Of a stretch of DNA of 9,217 bases, positions 1-6,883 are shown piece by piece (the stretch's first letter is position 1; every line of letters starts with the position of its first letter). The notes below the pieces were generated by a model. The model did no database searches, was not told the origin of the DNA, and saw only the letters and a list, made by a program, of their open reading frames with translations. Source of the stretch: Desulfobacteraceae bacterium (GTDB lineage Bacteria; Desulfobacterota; DSM-4660; Desulfatiglandales; Desulfatiglandaceae); assembly GCA_011042035.1 (NCBI GenBank), contig DQZA01000164.1:1-9217 (forward strand), in the 5' to 3' direction. The position numbers and the translations under genes were made by a program.

Positions 1-807
1 ATGGACACAATTGCCAGAAAGGGGAGCGTCCAGCACATAGAAGAAGTTCCAGAAGATATTAGGAAGGTATTTGTTACGGCCCATGACATTTCCCCAGAAT
101 GGCACGTGAGGATGCAGGCCGCTTTCCAGAAACACACGGATAACGCTGTTTCGAAGACGGTTAATCTTCCCCGAGATGCCACAGTGGAAGACGTTCTCAA
201 GGTGTACAATCTGGCCTATGAACTGGGTTGTAAGGGGGTCACCATTTATCGCGATGGTAGCAAGGAAAATCAGGTTCTATCCCTTGCACAGAAGGGAGAT
301 AGTGACAGTAGCTTCATGACCGCGGTGAAGGAAAGACCAGAGACCCTTGAAGGGTTTACCACTAAGATGGTCACAGGTTACGGAAATCTCTATGTCACTG
401 TCACGGAGTTGGAAGGAAGACCCTTTGAGGTCTTTGCCACAATTGGAAAATCAGGTAGATCCACCACTGCCAAGACCGAGGCCATAGGCCGACTGGTATC
501 GCTGGCCCTGAGGTCTGGGGTAAGCGTAAAGGACATAGTGGATCAGCTCAAGGGAATCGGTGGTGAACACCCCGTTTTTCAAAAGGATGGCTTGGTTCTT
601 TCCATCCCTGATGCCATTGCGCGTGTGCTGGAGAGAAGGTATCTCAAGGGCAAAGATGGTAAGGAAAAGGGCAAACCTGCCAGCCGTCGGGCAGGCAGGC
701 AGGAATACAGCCTCATGGGAGAAACATGTCCTGAGTGCGGCGAGACCATAAGTTTTGAGGAAGGCTGCATGACTTGTCATTTCTGCGGCTACACCAAGTG
801 CGGATAA
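1..807 (+). CDS. nrdJ: Vitamin B12-dependent (class II) ribonucleotide reductase, C-terminal part
   Basis: Class II reductases use adenosylcobalamin to reduce ribonucleotides to deoxyribonucleotides in the cytoplasm, without oxygen. Only the last 268 residues are here; the family is usually 700 or more residues, so the ATG at base 1 is almost certainly an internal methionine and the gene starts outside the window. Residues 1-90 match the end of the catalytic barrel (VFVTAHDISPEWHVRMQAA, then KHTDNAVSKT and GCKGVTIYRDGS). Residues about 115-195 form the TSCPD domain typical of NrdJ (GYGNLYVTV, ATIGKSG). The C-terminus is a cysteine-rich zinc-ribbon or redox tail with Cys 243, 246, 256, 259, 262 and 267, ending CGYTKCG. 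The linker between TSCPD domain and tail (residues 226-234, PASRRAGRQ) is encoded by a palindromic repeat also found just after the gene. Family assignment is firm. Confidence 0.94.
   Translation: MDTIARKGSVQHIEEVPEDIRKVFVTAHDISPEWHVRMQAAFQKHTDNAVSKTVNLPRDATVEDVLKVYNLAYELGCKGVTIYRDGSKENQVLSLAQKGDSDSSFMTAVKERPETLEGFTTKMVTGYGNLYVTVTELEGRPFEVFATIGKSGRSTTAKTEAIGRLVSLALRSGVSVKDIVDQLKGIGGEHPVFQKDGLVLSIPDAIARVLERRYLKGKDGKEKGKPASRRAGRQEYSLMGETCPECGETISFEEGCMTCHFCGYTKCG
676..703. repeat. CCTGCC-type palindromic repeat inside nrdJ
   Basis: The run begins CCTGCCAGCCGTCGGGCAGG and continues with GCAGGCAGG. It is a short GC-rich near-palindrome in frame between the TSCPD domain and the zinc tail of nrdJ, translating as PASRRAGRQ. 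The reverse complement of 814-836 resembles it (CCTG, then CGTC, then GGCAGGCAGG), so the two are inverted relatives of one element. The linker location suggests a tolerated in-frame insertion. Confidence 0.65.
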
Positions 808-813
808 ACACAC

Positions 814-836
814 CCTGCCTGCCGACGTCAGTCAGG
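814..836. repeat. CCTGCC-type palindromic repeat / stem-loop after nrdJ
   Basis: Seven bases after the nrdJ stop, CCTGCCTG (814-821) can pair with CAGTCAGG (829-836) around a 7-base loop, with one mismatch in eight pairs. The sequence is an inverted relative of the repeat at 676-703. Downstream bases are T-rich (ATTTCTTGCCTTTT) but have no clean U-run directly after the stem. It may serve as a weak terminator for nrdJ; that role is inference. Confidence 0.55.
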
Positions 837-845
837 CTGAATTTC

Positions 846-875
846 TTGCCTTTTGATACAGCATCACATTATTAT
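846..875 (+). promoter_or_regulatory. Possible sigma70-like promoter ahead of the glycosyltransferase cluster
   Basis: TTGCCT (846-851) and TATTAT (870-875) are separated by 18 bases in an AT-rich patch between nrdJ and the first glycosyltransferase. It is the best match I could find by eye in this gap, but the -35 is imperfect, the transcript would carry a leader of about 160 bases, and AT-rich intergenic DNA often gives such matches. Confidence 0.2.
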
Positions 876-944
876 ATAGGAGCCAGCTGGCATGTGGTGG
901 TGAGAGTACCCTTTCGTCGTGACTGGCGGGAGGGCGGCTTCTTT

Positions 945-1025
945 TGGAGGTGGACTAATTTCCCGCCCCTTGGGGCGATTAAGAGGGTTTCCGATTAATA
1001 CCCCGCTGCTTGCGGCTGGGAAGTT
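945..1025 (-). repeat. Dispersed hairpin-rich intergenic element, copy A
   Basis: Read on the minus strand from 1025, this matches the plus strand from 7817. Over the first 63 bases (1025-963 against 7817-7879) I count 54 identities without gaps. Similarity continues weakly after a gap (GTCC.CCTC). The shared blocks are GCCGCAAGCAG, GGGGTAT, GGAAACC and TCTTAA. Copy A can fold GCCCC-AA-GGGGC near 965-976. No open reading frame is conserved between copies, so it behaves like a small non-coding mobile or REP/MITE-like element. It ends about 20 bp before the preferred GTG start of the glycosyltransferase gene. Confidence 0.75.
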
Positions 1026-1045
1026 TATTACATGGGGTTTGGGCA

Positions 1046-2320
1046 GTGAAACGCGTTGGGTTTGTATCCACACGTATTGCGGGCACAGATGGTGTGTCCC
1101 TTGAGACCTTCAAATGGTATCAGGTATTGGAGCGCAATGGCTACGAGTGCTTTTTCTTTGCCGGTGAGCTGGATACACCACCCGAGCGCTCGCTGCTCGA
1201 ACCAAAGGCGCACTTCGAACATCCAGAAATTCTCCAAATGCACAATTCCTTTTTTGGAACCTGCCAGAGAGAAGCCTCACTCACAAAACGTGTCCATGAA
1301 ATCAAAGACCATCTCAAGAAACGGCTATACGAGTTTTGCGGAGACTTTAAGATAGACCTTCTTATACCTGAGAATGCCCTTGCCATCCCCATGAATATCC
1401 CCCTCGGAATGGCCATAACAGAGCTAATTGCTGAGACCTGCATTCCCGTAATTGCCCATCACCATGACTTTTCTTGGGAGCGAAAGAGGTTTCTAATCAA
1501 CGCGGTGCAGGACTTCATATGCTACGCATTTCCCCCCAATCTCCGTACCATAAGACACGTGGTGATTAACTCTGCAGCATCGCGCGAGCTGAGCTTCAGG
1601 CGTGGTATAAGCAACGTGATAGTCCCAAACGTATTTGATTTTAATAACCCCCCTGCTGGGGACAATCCCAAGAGTAAACACCTCAGAGAAGAGCAGGGAT
1701 TTAACGATGAGGATCTATTCATATTGCAACCCACCCGTGTGGTACCACGCAAGTGGATAGAGCGGGCCGTGGAGTTGGTCAGCCTTTTAGGTGTGGAAAG
1801 GCCCAGGCTGGTGGTTTCCCATTCACTTAGTGATGAAGGAGATCAATATGCCAATAGAATAATGGAATACGCGGAGCGCCTGGGGGTAGAAGTTCTTTAT
1901 ATAGGTGATAAGATTGGACCTGCCAGGTGCTTTGGCGCTGACAAGGATGACGGTTACACCATGGACGATGTTTACCAGGCGGCTGATGTGGTTACCTATC
2001 CTTCAGGTTACGAAGGTTTTGGCAACGCATTTTTGGAAGCAATATATTTCAAGAAACCAGTGGTGGTGAATCGGTATTCCATTTTCGTTGAGGACATTGA
2101 GCCTTGCGGTTTCGAGGTAGTGGCCTTTGAGTCATTCGTGAGCAGGGACGTGGTGGAAAGGCTAAAGCGATTCCTAGAGCCTCAGAACCTAAGACCGGTT
2201 CTGGAAAAAAACTACGAACTGGGAAAAAGGTTTTTCTCATATGAGGTGCTGGAAAAGAAACTTCTGCATTTGATGGAGTCTTTCATTGAACTGCAGGGGC
2301 CACGGCTTTTTTTTAAATAA
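1046..2320 (+). CDS. GT4-type glycosyltransferase (group 1)
   Basis: Predicted retaining GT-B fold glycosyltransferase that moves a sugar from a nucleotide-activated donor to an unknown acceptor in the cytoplasm; 424 residues. The N-terminal half (acceptor side) opens with a beta strand and a distinctive RIAGTDGVSLE block (residues 10-20), and has AHHHDFSWER near 138-146. The C-terminal half has the donor-site signature: QPTRVVPRKW (228-237; basic R231 and K236) and the E-x7-E motif EGFGNAFLE (E323, E331). No signal peptide or membrane segment is seen. I chose GTG 1046: the frame is open from a TTG at 1010, but that extension is encoded partly by repeat copy A, and the Rossmann-like strand KRVGFVSTR begins right after the GTG. 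The ribosome site is weak. A second GT4 gene follows after 26 bp, suggesting one transcript. Donor and product cannot be told from sequence. Confidence 0.85.
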   Translation: MKRVGFVSTRIAGTDGVSLETFKWYQVLERNGYECFFFAGELDTPPERSLLEPKAHFEHPEILQMHNSFFGTCQREASLTKRVHEIKDHLKKRLYEFCGDFKIDLLIPENALAIPMNIPLGMAITELIAETCIPVIAHHHDFSWERKRFLINAVQDFICYAFPPNLRTIRHVVINSAASRELSFRRGISNVIVPNVFDFNNPPAGDNPKSKHLREEQGFNDEDLFILQPTRVVPRKWIERAVELVSLLGVERPRLVVSHSLSDEGDQYANRIMEYAERLGVEVLYIGDKIGPARCFGADKDDGYTMDDVYQAADVVTYPSGYEGFGNAFLEAIYFKKPVVVNRYSIFVEDIEPCGFEVVAFESFVSRDVVERLKRFLEPQNLRPVLEKNYELGKRFFSYEVLEKKLLHLMESFIELQGPRLFFK

Positions 2321-2346
2321 AAAGGGCGGACAAAAAACAATGAGTT

Positions 2347-3645
2347 ATGGATAAACCTCTTCGCATAGGAATACTTCATTATTCTTGCCCACCTGTGGTG
2401 GGGGGAGTGGAGGAGTTGCTTAAGCAACATGCCTTGAATCTGGTACGATTGGGGCATCACGTCTCCATCCTCGCTGGGATGGGAGAGAACTTTTCTGAAG
2501 CATTGGCAATACGCATAGAGCCTGTGTTGGGATCCAAATATCCTCAGGTGCAAAAGGCCCACTCCGAAGCAGGGAAGGGAAATTACAGGTCGCTCAAGAG
2601 ACTAACCGGACGCATATTGGGAATCCTGAGATCCTGGGCCGAGGACCTTGATGTCATAATGGCCCACAATGTGCTGCAGATGCCTTTTAACCTGCCTTTT
2701 ACGCTTGCTTTGAGGCGCTTTGCTGCGAGCAATGGTGTGCCAGTTGTAAGCTGGGCACATGATTCCCCATATTTCCAAGAGGTGGTGCCTGAGTATTTGG
2801 AGGAATTCCCGTGGAACGTGCTCCGCCGACCACATCCCAGTATCAACTATGTCACCATTTCCGAGTCAAGAAGGGATCTGTTCATTTCTCATGAGCCAAA
2901 GCTACATTGGGAGGTAATTCCCAATGGTATTGACCCAGTTACCTTTTTCTATCTGGATCCCAGGTCCGTAAGACTGGCAGAAGAATTGGATCTTTTTAAC
3001 CGAGACCTGGTGATAGTACAGCCATCCAGAATTACCCCGAGAAAAAACCTGGAGCTGTCAATACATATTGTGAGGGGAATAAAGCTGCTGGGTTACAATG
3101 TGCTTTTTATCCTGACCGGTGCCTATGATCCCCATGAGGCAAGGGCAGTATCATATTACAGACGTCTGAGGTACTGGATAAACGAGCTTAACTTGAAAGA
3201 CAACATAGCCATTTTGGCTGAATATCGTTTCAAGGATAAGACCAAGCTGGTTCCTGATCGCATATTCATCAGGGATATGTATATGATGGCCGATTTGCTG
3301 CTTATGACCAGCAAAGATGAGGGCTTTGGGCTGCCGCTTCTTGAGGCTGGAATGATCAAACTCCCCATAGCCTGCTCTGATATTCCGCCCTTCAAGGAGA
3401 TCGGGGAGGAAGTTTGTTTTTTCAGGCCCACGGACCCGCCCCTTTTCACCGCTGGCAGAATAGTGGAGTACCTGGCAAGGACCAATACCCACAAGATGTT
3501 CCGCAAGGTGATGAGGCAATATGTATTGGACACAGTATGCAAGAAAGCATTGGTTCCATACCTGTATCGGGTGGTTGAGGAGCATGAAAAGATGAAATCA
3601 ATGGGGATGCAGAAAGAAAAGGGATTTCGGGGAGTGCAAAACTAA
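2347..3645 (+). CDS. GT4-type glycosyltransferase (group 1), second of a tandem pair
   Basis: 432-residue GT-B glycosyltransferase, cytoplasmic or peripheral to the membrane. The N-terminal domain starts LRIGILHY and has the glycine-rich loop PPVVGGVEELL (15-25), typical of GT4 enzymes. IPNGIDP (191-197) marks the hinge. The donor-binding domain shows QPSRITPRKNLE (225-236, with R228 and K233) and the E-x7-E motif EGFGLPLLE (E325, E333), followed by LPIACSDIPPFKEIGEE, the usual group 1 ending. Compared with its neighbour it keeps only the core motifs, so the pair probably does successive transfers rather than being a recent duplication. The start is the first in-frame ATG after the neighbour's stop; no strong Shine-Dalgarno is seen, which would fit translation in an operon. 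The last 20 residues are charged and probably unstructured. Substrate unknown. Confidence 0.88.
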   Translation: MDKPLRIGILHYSCPPVVGGVEELLKQHALNLVRLGHHVSILAGMGENFSEALAIRIEPVLGSKYPQVQKAHSEAGKGNYRSLKRLTGRILGILRSWAEDLDVIMAHNVLQMPFNLPFTLALRRFAASNGVPVVSWAHDSPYFQEVVPEYLEEFPWNVLRRPHPSINYVTISESRRDLFISHEPKLHWEVIPNGIDPVTFFYLDPRSVRLAEELDLFNRDLVIVQPSRITPRKNLELSIHIVRGIKLLGYNVLFILTGAYDPHEARAVSYYRRLRYWINELNLKDNIAILAEYRFKDKTKLVPDRIFIRDMYMMADLLLMTSKDEGFGLPLLEAGMIKLPIACSDIPPFKEIGEEVCFFRPTDPPLFTAGRIVEYLARTNTHKMFRKVMRQYVLDTVCKKALVPYLYRVVEEHEKMKSMGMQKEKGFRGVQN

Positions 3646-3660
3646 AAGGGAGGAACATGT

Positions 3661-3843
3661 ATGTCTTCTGATAAGACCAAGAAAAAACAGGAACCATTGC
3701 CGGGCCGCATGGAGGCCCTTAGAAGCCTTCCAGCTAATGTGTTGCGTCGCCTTACCAAACAGGAAGTAAAGGCCTTTTTATTTAAGGAGGAATGGCCGGA
3801 TTCCATGCAAGACAAGCTCAGAGAATATATGGTAGAGGATTAG
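3661..3843 (+). CDS. Small charged protein of unknown function (60 aa)
   Basis: I do not recognise this family. It is real-looking: a good ribosome site GGGAGG (3648-3653) lies 7 bases before the ATG, it starts 15 bp after the glycosyltransferase stop and ends 24 bp before the GTPase start, filling the gap. The first 16 residues are lysine-rich and polar (SSDKTKKKQEPLPG), then about 40 residues look helical and amphipathic (ALRSLPANVLRRLTKQEVKA), ending in an acidic tail (REYMVED). No cysteines, signal peptide or membrane segment. The composition suits a small RNA-, ribosome- or protein-binding adaptor; position suggests it may work with the downstream TGS GTPase. Both points are inference. 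Confidence 0.62.
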   Translation: MSSDKTKKKQEPLPGRMEALRSLPANVLRRLTKQEVKAFLFKEEWPDSMQDKLREYMVED

Positions 3844-3867
3844 GGCTGTACTGCAGGAGAACCAGGT

Positions 3868-4854
3868 ATGCCGGCTAATCTCCCGCCACATTACTTTGAG
3901 GCTGAAAAGAGATTCAGGGAGGCAAAGACCCCGCAGGAAAAGGTAGAGGCCCTTGAAGAAATGCTGATGATTATGCCCAAGCACAAGGGCACTGACAAGC
4001 TGAGGGCCGAGGTTCGAAGAAAGATTTCGAAGTTCAAATCACAGGCCCAGCAGAAAAAGGGCGCTGGTAAAAGGGAAACTGCCTATAGCATTGAGAAGGA
4101 AGGGGCTGCCCAGGTTGTGTTGGTGGGTCCACCAAATACAGGTAAGTCATCTCTTATCTCAGCTCTTACAAATGCCGAACCAGAGGTTGCGGCCTTTCCC
4201 CACACCACCTGGAAGCCAACACCTGGTATGGCTGCGTTTGAAAACATCAAATTTCAGCTCATAGACACGCCACCCATTAGCAGGCAATATATAGATCCGT
4301 GGATGGCTGATCTCATCCGCCGCTGCGACATTCTTGCAATGGTTGTGGATCTTCATGCTGATCCCCTCGGGCACCTGGAAGAAACCCTGGAAGTCCTTGC
4401 CGATCTGAGGATTTTTCCTGAAGGAAGGCAAATTCCGGCTGAGCTCAAGAAACCTCCTTTTATAAAGAAGGCCCTGGTAATTGTTAATAAGGTGGATTCG
4501 GAAGAGGCGGAAGAAGATTTCCAGGTTTTCTTGGAGCTTTGCGAGTTGAAGCTGCCTTGCGTGCCGGCTTCAGCAAAAAATCATCGGTATCTCCCAGACC
4601 TGCTTGCCAAGATCTTTGAAGTGGCTGGGATAATAAGGGTATTCACGAAGGCGCCCGGAAAAAAGCCCGATCTCAATGCACCATTTATTTTGCCCAGAGA
4701 AAGCACTCTGGAGGCCCTGGCGGGAAAGATTCACAAGGATTTCGTCAAAAAGCTCAAGTATGCGCGTGTATGGGGCAAGGCCGTGTTTGATGGGCAAATG
4801 ATCCAAAAGGATCATGTCCTTCAGGATGGGGATGTGGTGGAGCTGCATATATGA
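3868..4854 (+). CDS. DRG/Obg-related GTPase with C-terminal TGS domain
   Basis: 328-residue cytoplasmic GTPase of the translation-factor-related Obg/DRG superfamily; members usually bind ribosomes or RNA. Residues 1-75 form a charged helical N-terminal region (AEVRRKISKFKSQAQQKKG). The G domain follows: G1 GPPNTGKSS (87-95), G2 around FPHTTWKPTPG (110-120), G3 DTPP (133-136), G4 NKVD (207-210), G5 SAK (235-237). The C-terminal TGS domain covers about 265-328 (LEALAGKIHKDF, then HVLQDGDVVELHI), the usual end of DRG proteins. G3 reads DTPP where most Obg/DRG proteins have D-x-P-G, so switch II chemistry may differ. AGGAG (3855-3859) sits 8 bases before the ATG. It is probably co-transcribed with the 60-aa gene. 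The exact cellular role in bacteria is unknown. Confidence 0.9.
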   Translation: MPANLPPHYFEAEKRFREAKTPQEKVEALEEMLMIMPKHKGTDKLRAEVRRKISKFKSQAQQKKGAGKRETAYSIEKEGAAQVVLVGPPNTGKSSLISALTNAEPEVAAFPHTTWKPTPGMAAFENIKFQLIDTPPISRQYIDPWMADLIRRCDILAMVVDLHADPLGHLEETLEVLADLRIFPEGRQIPAELKKPPFIKKALVIVNKVDSEEAEEDFQVFLELCELKLPCVPASAKNHRYLPDLLAKIFEVAGIIRVFTKAPGKKPDLNAPFILPRESTLEALAGKIHKDFVKKLKYARVWGKAVFDGQMIQKDHVLQDGDVVELHI

Positions 4855-4856
4855 GT

Positions 4857-4898
4857 TAGAGGCATGAGGCAGAAGGCATTAGGCGTCAGGCGTGAGGC
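4857..4898. repeat. Tandem heptamer repeat NNNAGGC (six units)
   Basis: Six consecutive 7-base units all end in AGGC on the plus strand: TAGAGGC, ATGAGGC, AGAAGGC, ATTAGGC, GTCAGGC, GTGAGGC. The tract fills the junction between the convergent GTPase and dehydrogenase genes and encodes the last residues (LTPDA) and the TAA stop of the dehydrogenase on the minus strand. Seven is not a multiple of three, so unit number changes would shift that gene's reading frame and stop position. Confidence 0.8.
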
Positions 4899-6534
4899 CC
4901 ATCTTTCGTTTTCTTACCTTGTCTTTGATGCGATTGATATGACCGCGCCCGAGCCCCTTTACTTCGCAGCCCAGTTCAAAATATCTCTCAATCTTGGCAT
5001 CATCGAGTATCCCGAAGCAATCGACCACTGCCAGTGGCCCACCTGCCATTTCCACAACTTCATCAGGCTCCAGGCTCAAATAAGGTCTGTGGCGCACGGC
5101 AAAGATGACTGCGTCAGAGCCATCAAGGGCTTCCTCGAGGGACTTACTCATACGGAATTCCGTGAGGTGTTCCTGATTCCGAAAAAACCTTGACCAGCTA
5201 GTGCCCCTTGCGGGGTATGTGTCCTGCTTCTCCAGCTCCCACCAGTGGTCCACATAGGGGTCGTGGGCCTTGACATCGGCCCCCATCTCAACCAGCTTCC
5301 GAACGATGATCTCTGAACCGCTATAACGGGTATCTCCCACGTCTTCCCTGTAGGATACTCCCAATAAGGTGATCTGGGAGGCCGCCACAATGCGCCCCAT
5401 GTTTCGCATGGCATCGCGCACCAATTGGGCTGCATGAAGTGCCCTGGTGTCATTTATGTTAATTGCTTCAGGCGTTATCTTGAAGATATCATTTTCAAAT
5501 CCCATTAAATGTTTGTAAGCCCAGAGGCCCAGGCCACCATCTTTGGGCAGGCAGTATCCCCCTATGCCGGGACCAGGGAATATGATGTTGTTGTGGGTGG
5601 GGCGCACTTTTATGGCCTCTATAACCTTTATGAGATCAACTCCATTTGTTTCGGCAAACTTGCTCCATTCATCCAGGAATGCAAGTATGGTGGCACGGAA
5701 ACTGTTTTCCACTATCTTGCAGGTCTCGCTTTCAATTGGCTTTTCAAGCACAGTTAGGGGGTATTCTTCCACGTTCAGGATCTCTGACAGGAACCGTGTC
5801 ACCCTTTGCTTTGCTTCTTCATTGAGCCCACTGCACACACGCCAGAAGTCCCTCACAGAACGGACGTATTCCCTACCAGGCATGACCCTTTCAAAGCTAT
5901 GGGCGAGCAACGGCTCCTCATCTATGCCCCGAGACTTGAAGGCCTTTTTAAGAATGGGGTATGCTACATATTCGGTGGTTCCAGGGGGAACCGTTGTCTC
6001 TATTAGTACGAGGCATTTAGGAGAGATCTTTTGACCTATTACCTTGAAGCTGTCTTCCAGTGCGCTTATGTCTGCATACCCGCTTCGCAGGTTGCCAAGC
6101 TCCTGCTTTATGAAATCACACTGCACATCCACCACTAGCACATCAGCAAGGCATAAGGCGTCATAGGTAAAAGTAGCAGTCAGTGTCCCCTTCTCCTTCA
6201 CACATCGCTCTATCAAGGGGGCCACTTCCGGGTCCTCCGCCTTTATGGGGCACTGACCTCGATTAAAAAGAGGGATTTTCCAGTAACTTCTCGTGCTAGG
6301 CCTCTGCATTCCAATGACAAACTTGTTGGGTTTTCCTGTCTTTTTATCTACAGAATCGGCCACCACACCGGCCATTACTGCGCCAACAAATCCCAGGCCC
6401 ATCACCACTACTATCTCGTAACCTTGGGCCCTTTTATCCTTTACGATCTTTTCAAGTCGCTCGTATTCTTTCTGGTAGTCCGCCTCATCGGGCAGCTTAA
6501 ACTGCTCGCCGTCAGGGCTAATGGAGTATTCCAT
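4879..6534 (-). CDS. Nucleotide-sugar dehydrogenase (UDP-glucose/UDP-ManNAc dehydrogenase family), long form
   Basis: Oxidises the C6 hydroxyl of a nucleotide sugar to a carboxylate in two NAD(P)-dependent steps, giving a UDP-uronic acid for glycan synthesis; cytoplasmic. At 551 residues it is longer than the usual 400-450. Residues 1-40 are an extra charged, helical N-terminus; the cofactor loop is GLGFVG (46-51). ETTVPPGTTEY (179-189) is the NSD signature in the first domain. The central domain has ESETCKIVENSFRA (268-281, with K273 and N277), and the catalytic cysteine is C328 in GPGIGGYCLPKD. The C-terminal sugar-binding domain has LGVSYREDVGDTRYS and KAHDPYVD. After the second beta strand the sequence is VIGMQRPS, lacking the usual acidic residue for NAD ribose. 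The start is supported by AGGAGG 6 bases upstream. Substrate (UDP-Glc, UDP-GlcNAc or UDP-ManNAc) cannot be decided. It converges on the GTPase gene with 24 bp between stops. Confidence 0.9.
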   Translation of the reverse strand: MEYSISPDGEQFKLPDEADYQKEYERLEKIVKDKRAQGYEIVVVMGLGFVGAVMAGVVADSVDKKTGKPNKFVIGMQRPSTRSYWKIPLFNRGQCPIKAEDPEVAPLIERCVKEKGTLTATFTYDALCLADVLVVDVQCDFIKQELGNLRSGYADISALEDSFKVIGQKISPKCLVLIETTVPPGTTEYVAYPILKKAFKSRGIDEEPLLAHSFERVMPGREYVRSVRDFWRVCSGLNEEAKQRVTRFLSEILNVEEYPLTVLEKPIESETCKIVENSFRATILAFLDEWSKFAETNGVDLIKVIEAIKVRPTHNNIIFPGPGIGGYCLPKDGGLGLWAYKHLMGFENDIFKITPEAININDTRALHAAQLVRDAMRNMGRIVAASQITLLGVSYREDVGDTRYSGSEIIVRKLVEMGADVKAHDPYVDHWWELEKQDTYPARGTSWSRFFRNQEHLTEFRMSKSLEEALDGSDAVIFAVRHRPYLSLEPDEVVEMAGGPLAVVDCFGILDDAKIERYFELGCEVKGLGRGHINRIKDKVRKRKMGLTPDA

Positions 6535-6540
6535 GGGTTT

Positions 6541-6546
6541 CCTCCT
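6541..6546 (-). promoter_or_regulatory. Strong ribosome-binding site of the dehydrogenase
   Basis: The minus strand reads AGGAGG six bases before the ATG at 6534-6532. This supports the start that includes the extra N-terminal 40 residues ahead of the GLGFVG loop, so the long N-terminus is probably real. Confidence 0.7.
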
Positions 6547-6632
6547 CGAGACGTTAGGATCGATAGATCGGTTAGAAATTTGCTTTTTTAAAATAAACTT
6601 GTATGAATTTGGCCTTTTGAAACTACTTTCAC

Positions 6633-6708
6633 CACAGTGACACAGAGGACACAGAGGATCTCCTTTTTTTGAAAGGACAAAATCCTCTGTGGTCTCTGAG
6701 CCTCTGTG
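6633..6708. repeat. CACAGAGG-type imperfect inverted repeat
   Basis: Left arm 6633-6659 and right arm 6682-6708 are 27 bases each and pair at 22 of 27 positions, around a 22-base centre that itself contains TCCTTT and AAAGGA (6661-6666, 6672-6677). The left arm is built from near-repeats of CACAGAGGA. The transcript would form one long hairpin. The type resembles dispersed CACAGAGG intergenic repeats I recall from other bacterial genomes; that is memory, not a search. No coding content. Confidence 0.75.
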
Positions 6709-6883
6709 ACAGCAAAGAACGTCAATATTGATATAGAGAGAAGTAAATAGTCGAAACCCCCAGGGGTGTCAAGAAAAAGGCATTGTCAACATTCCAGATA
6801 CTTTCTTCTTCCTTTTAGGTGTTGAAAGTGTTAAAATTACCATTAAGACAAATCAATCAGAACCCTCTCTAAATGTGAAAGCC

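Larger units (their letters stand above)
6535..6883. other. Non-coding divergent intergenic region
   Basis: This gap separates the divergently transcribed dehydrogenase and D-glutamate cyclase genes and should hold both promoters. I find no reading frame worth calling. It contains the large inverted repeat at 6633-6708, a 10-base palindrome TCAATATTGA (6722-6731), and an ACCCCCAGGGGT palindrome near 6757. A TTGAAA (6822-6827) upstream of the cyclase could be a -35 box, but the best -10 (TTAAGA, 6843-6848) is only 15 bases away, so I do not call a promoter. Confidence 0.5.

Noticed and set aside
451..813. Minus-strand reading frame of 120 codons.
   Set aside because: Antisense to the NrdJ TSCPD domain and zinc tail, with no family features.
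892..903. Minimal reading frame ATG-TGG-TGG-TGA with AGGAG upstream, resembling a tryptophan leader peptide.
   Set aside because: Three codons are too few, no attenuator stem pair or trp gene follows, and the downstream genes are glycosyltransferases. Probably chance.
1010..1045. TTG start at 1010 giving a 436-residue glycosyltransferase.
   Set aside because: The extension is partly encoded by repeat copy A, has no ribosome site, and precedes the natural first beta strand of the fold. GTG 1046 is more likely.
4855..4878. Bidirectional terminator between the convergent GTPase and dehydrogenase genes.
   Set aside because: The space is filled by heptamer repeat and shows no stem with a U-run on either strand.
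4864..5193. Plus-strand reading frame of 109 codons.
   Set aside because: It lies opposite the well-supported dehydrogenase gene and starts inside the heptamer repeat; no recognisable protein features.
5543..6034. Plus-strand reading frame of 163 codons.
   Set aside because: Antisense to the conserved catalytic region of the dehydrogenase; its composition is that of a shadow frame.
6755..6770. ACCCCCAGGGGT palindrome as a terminator.
   Set aside because: The loop would be only two bases and no U-run follows.
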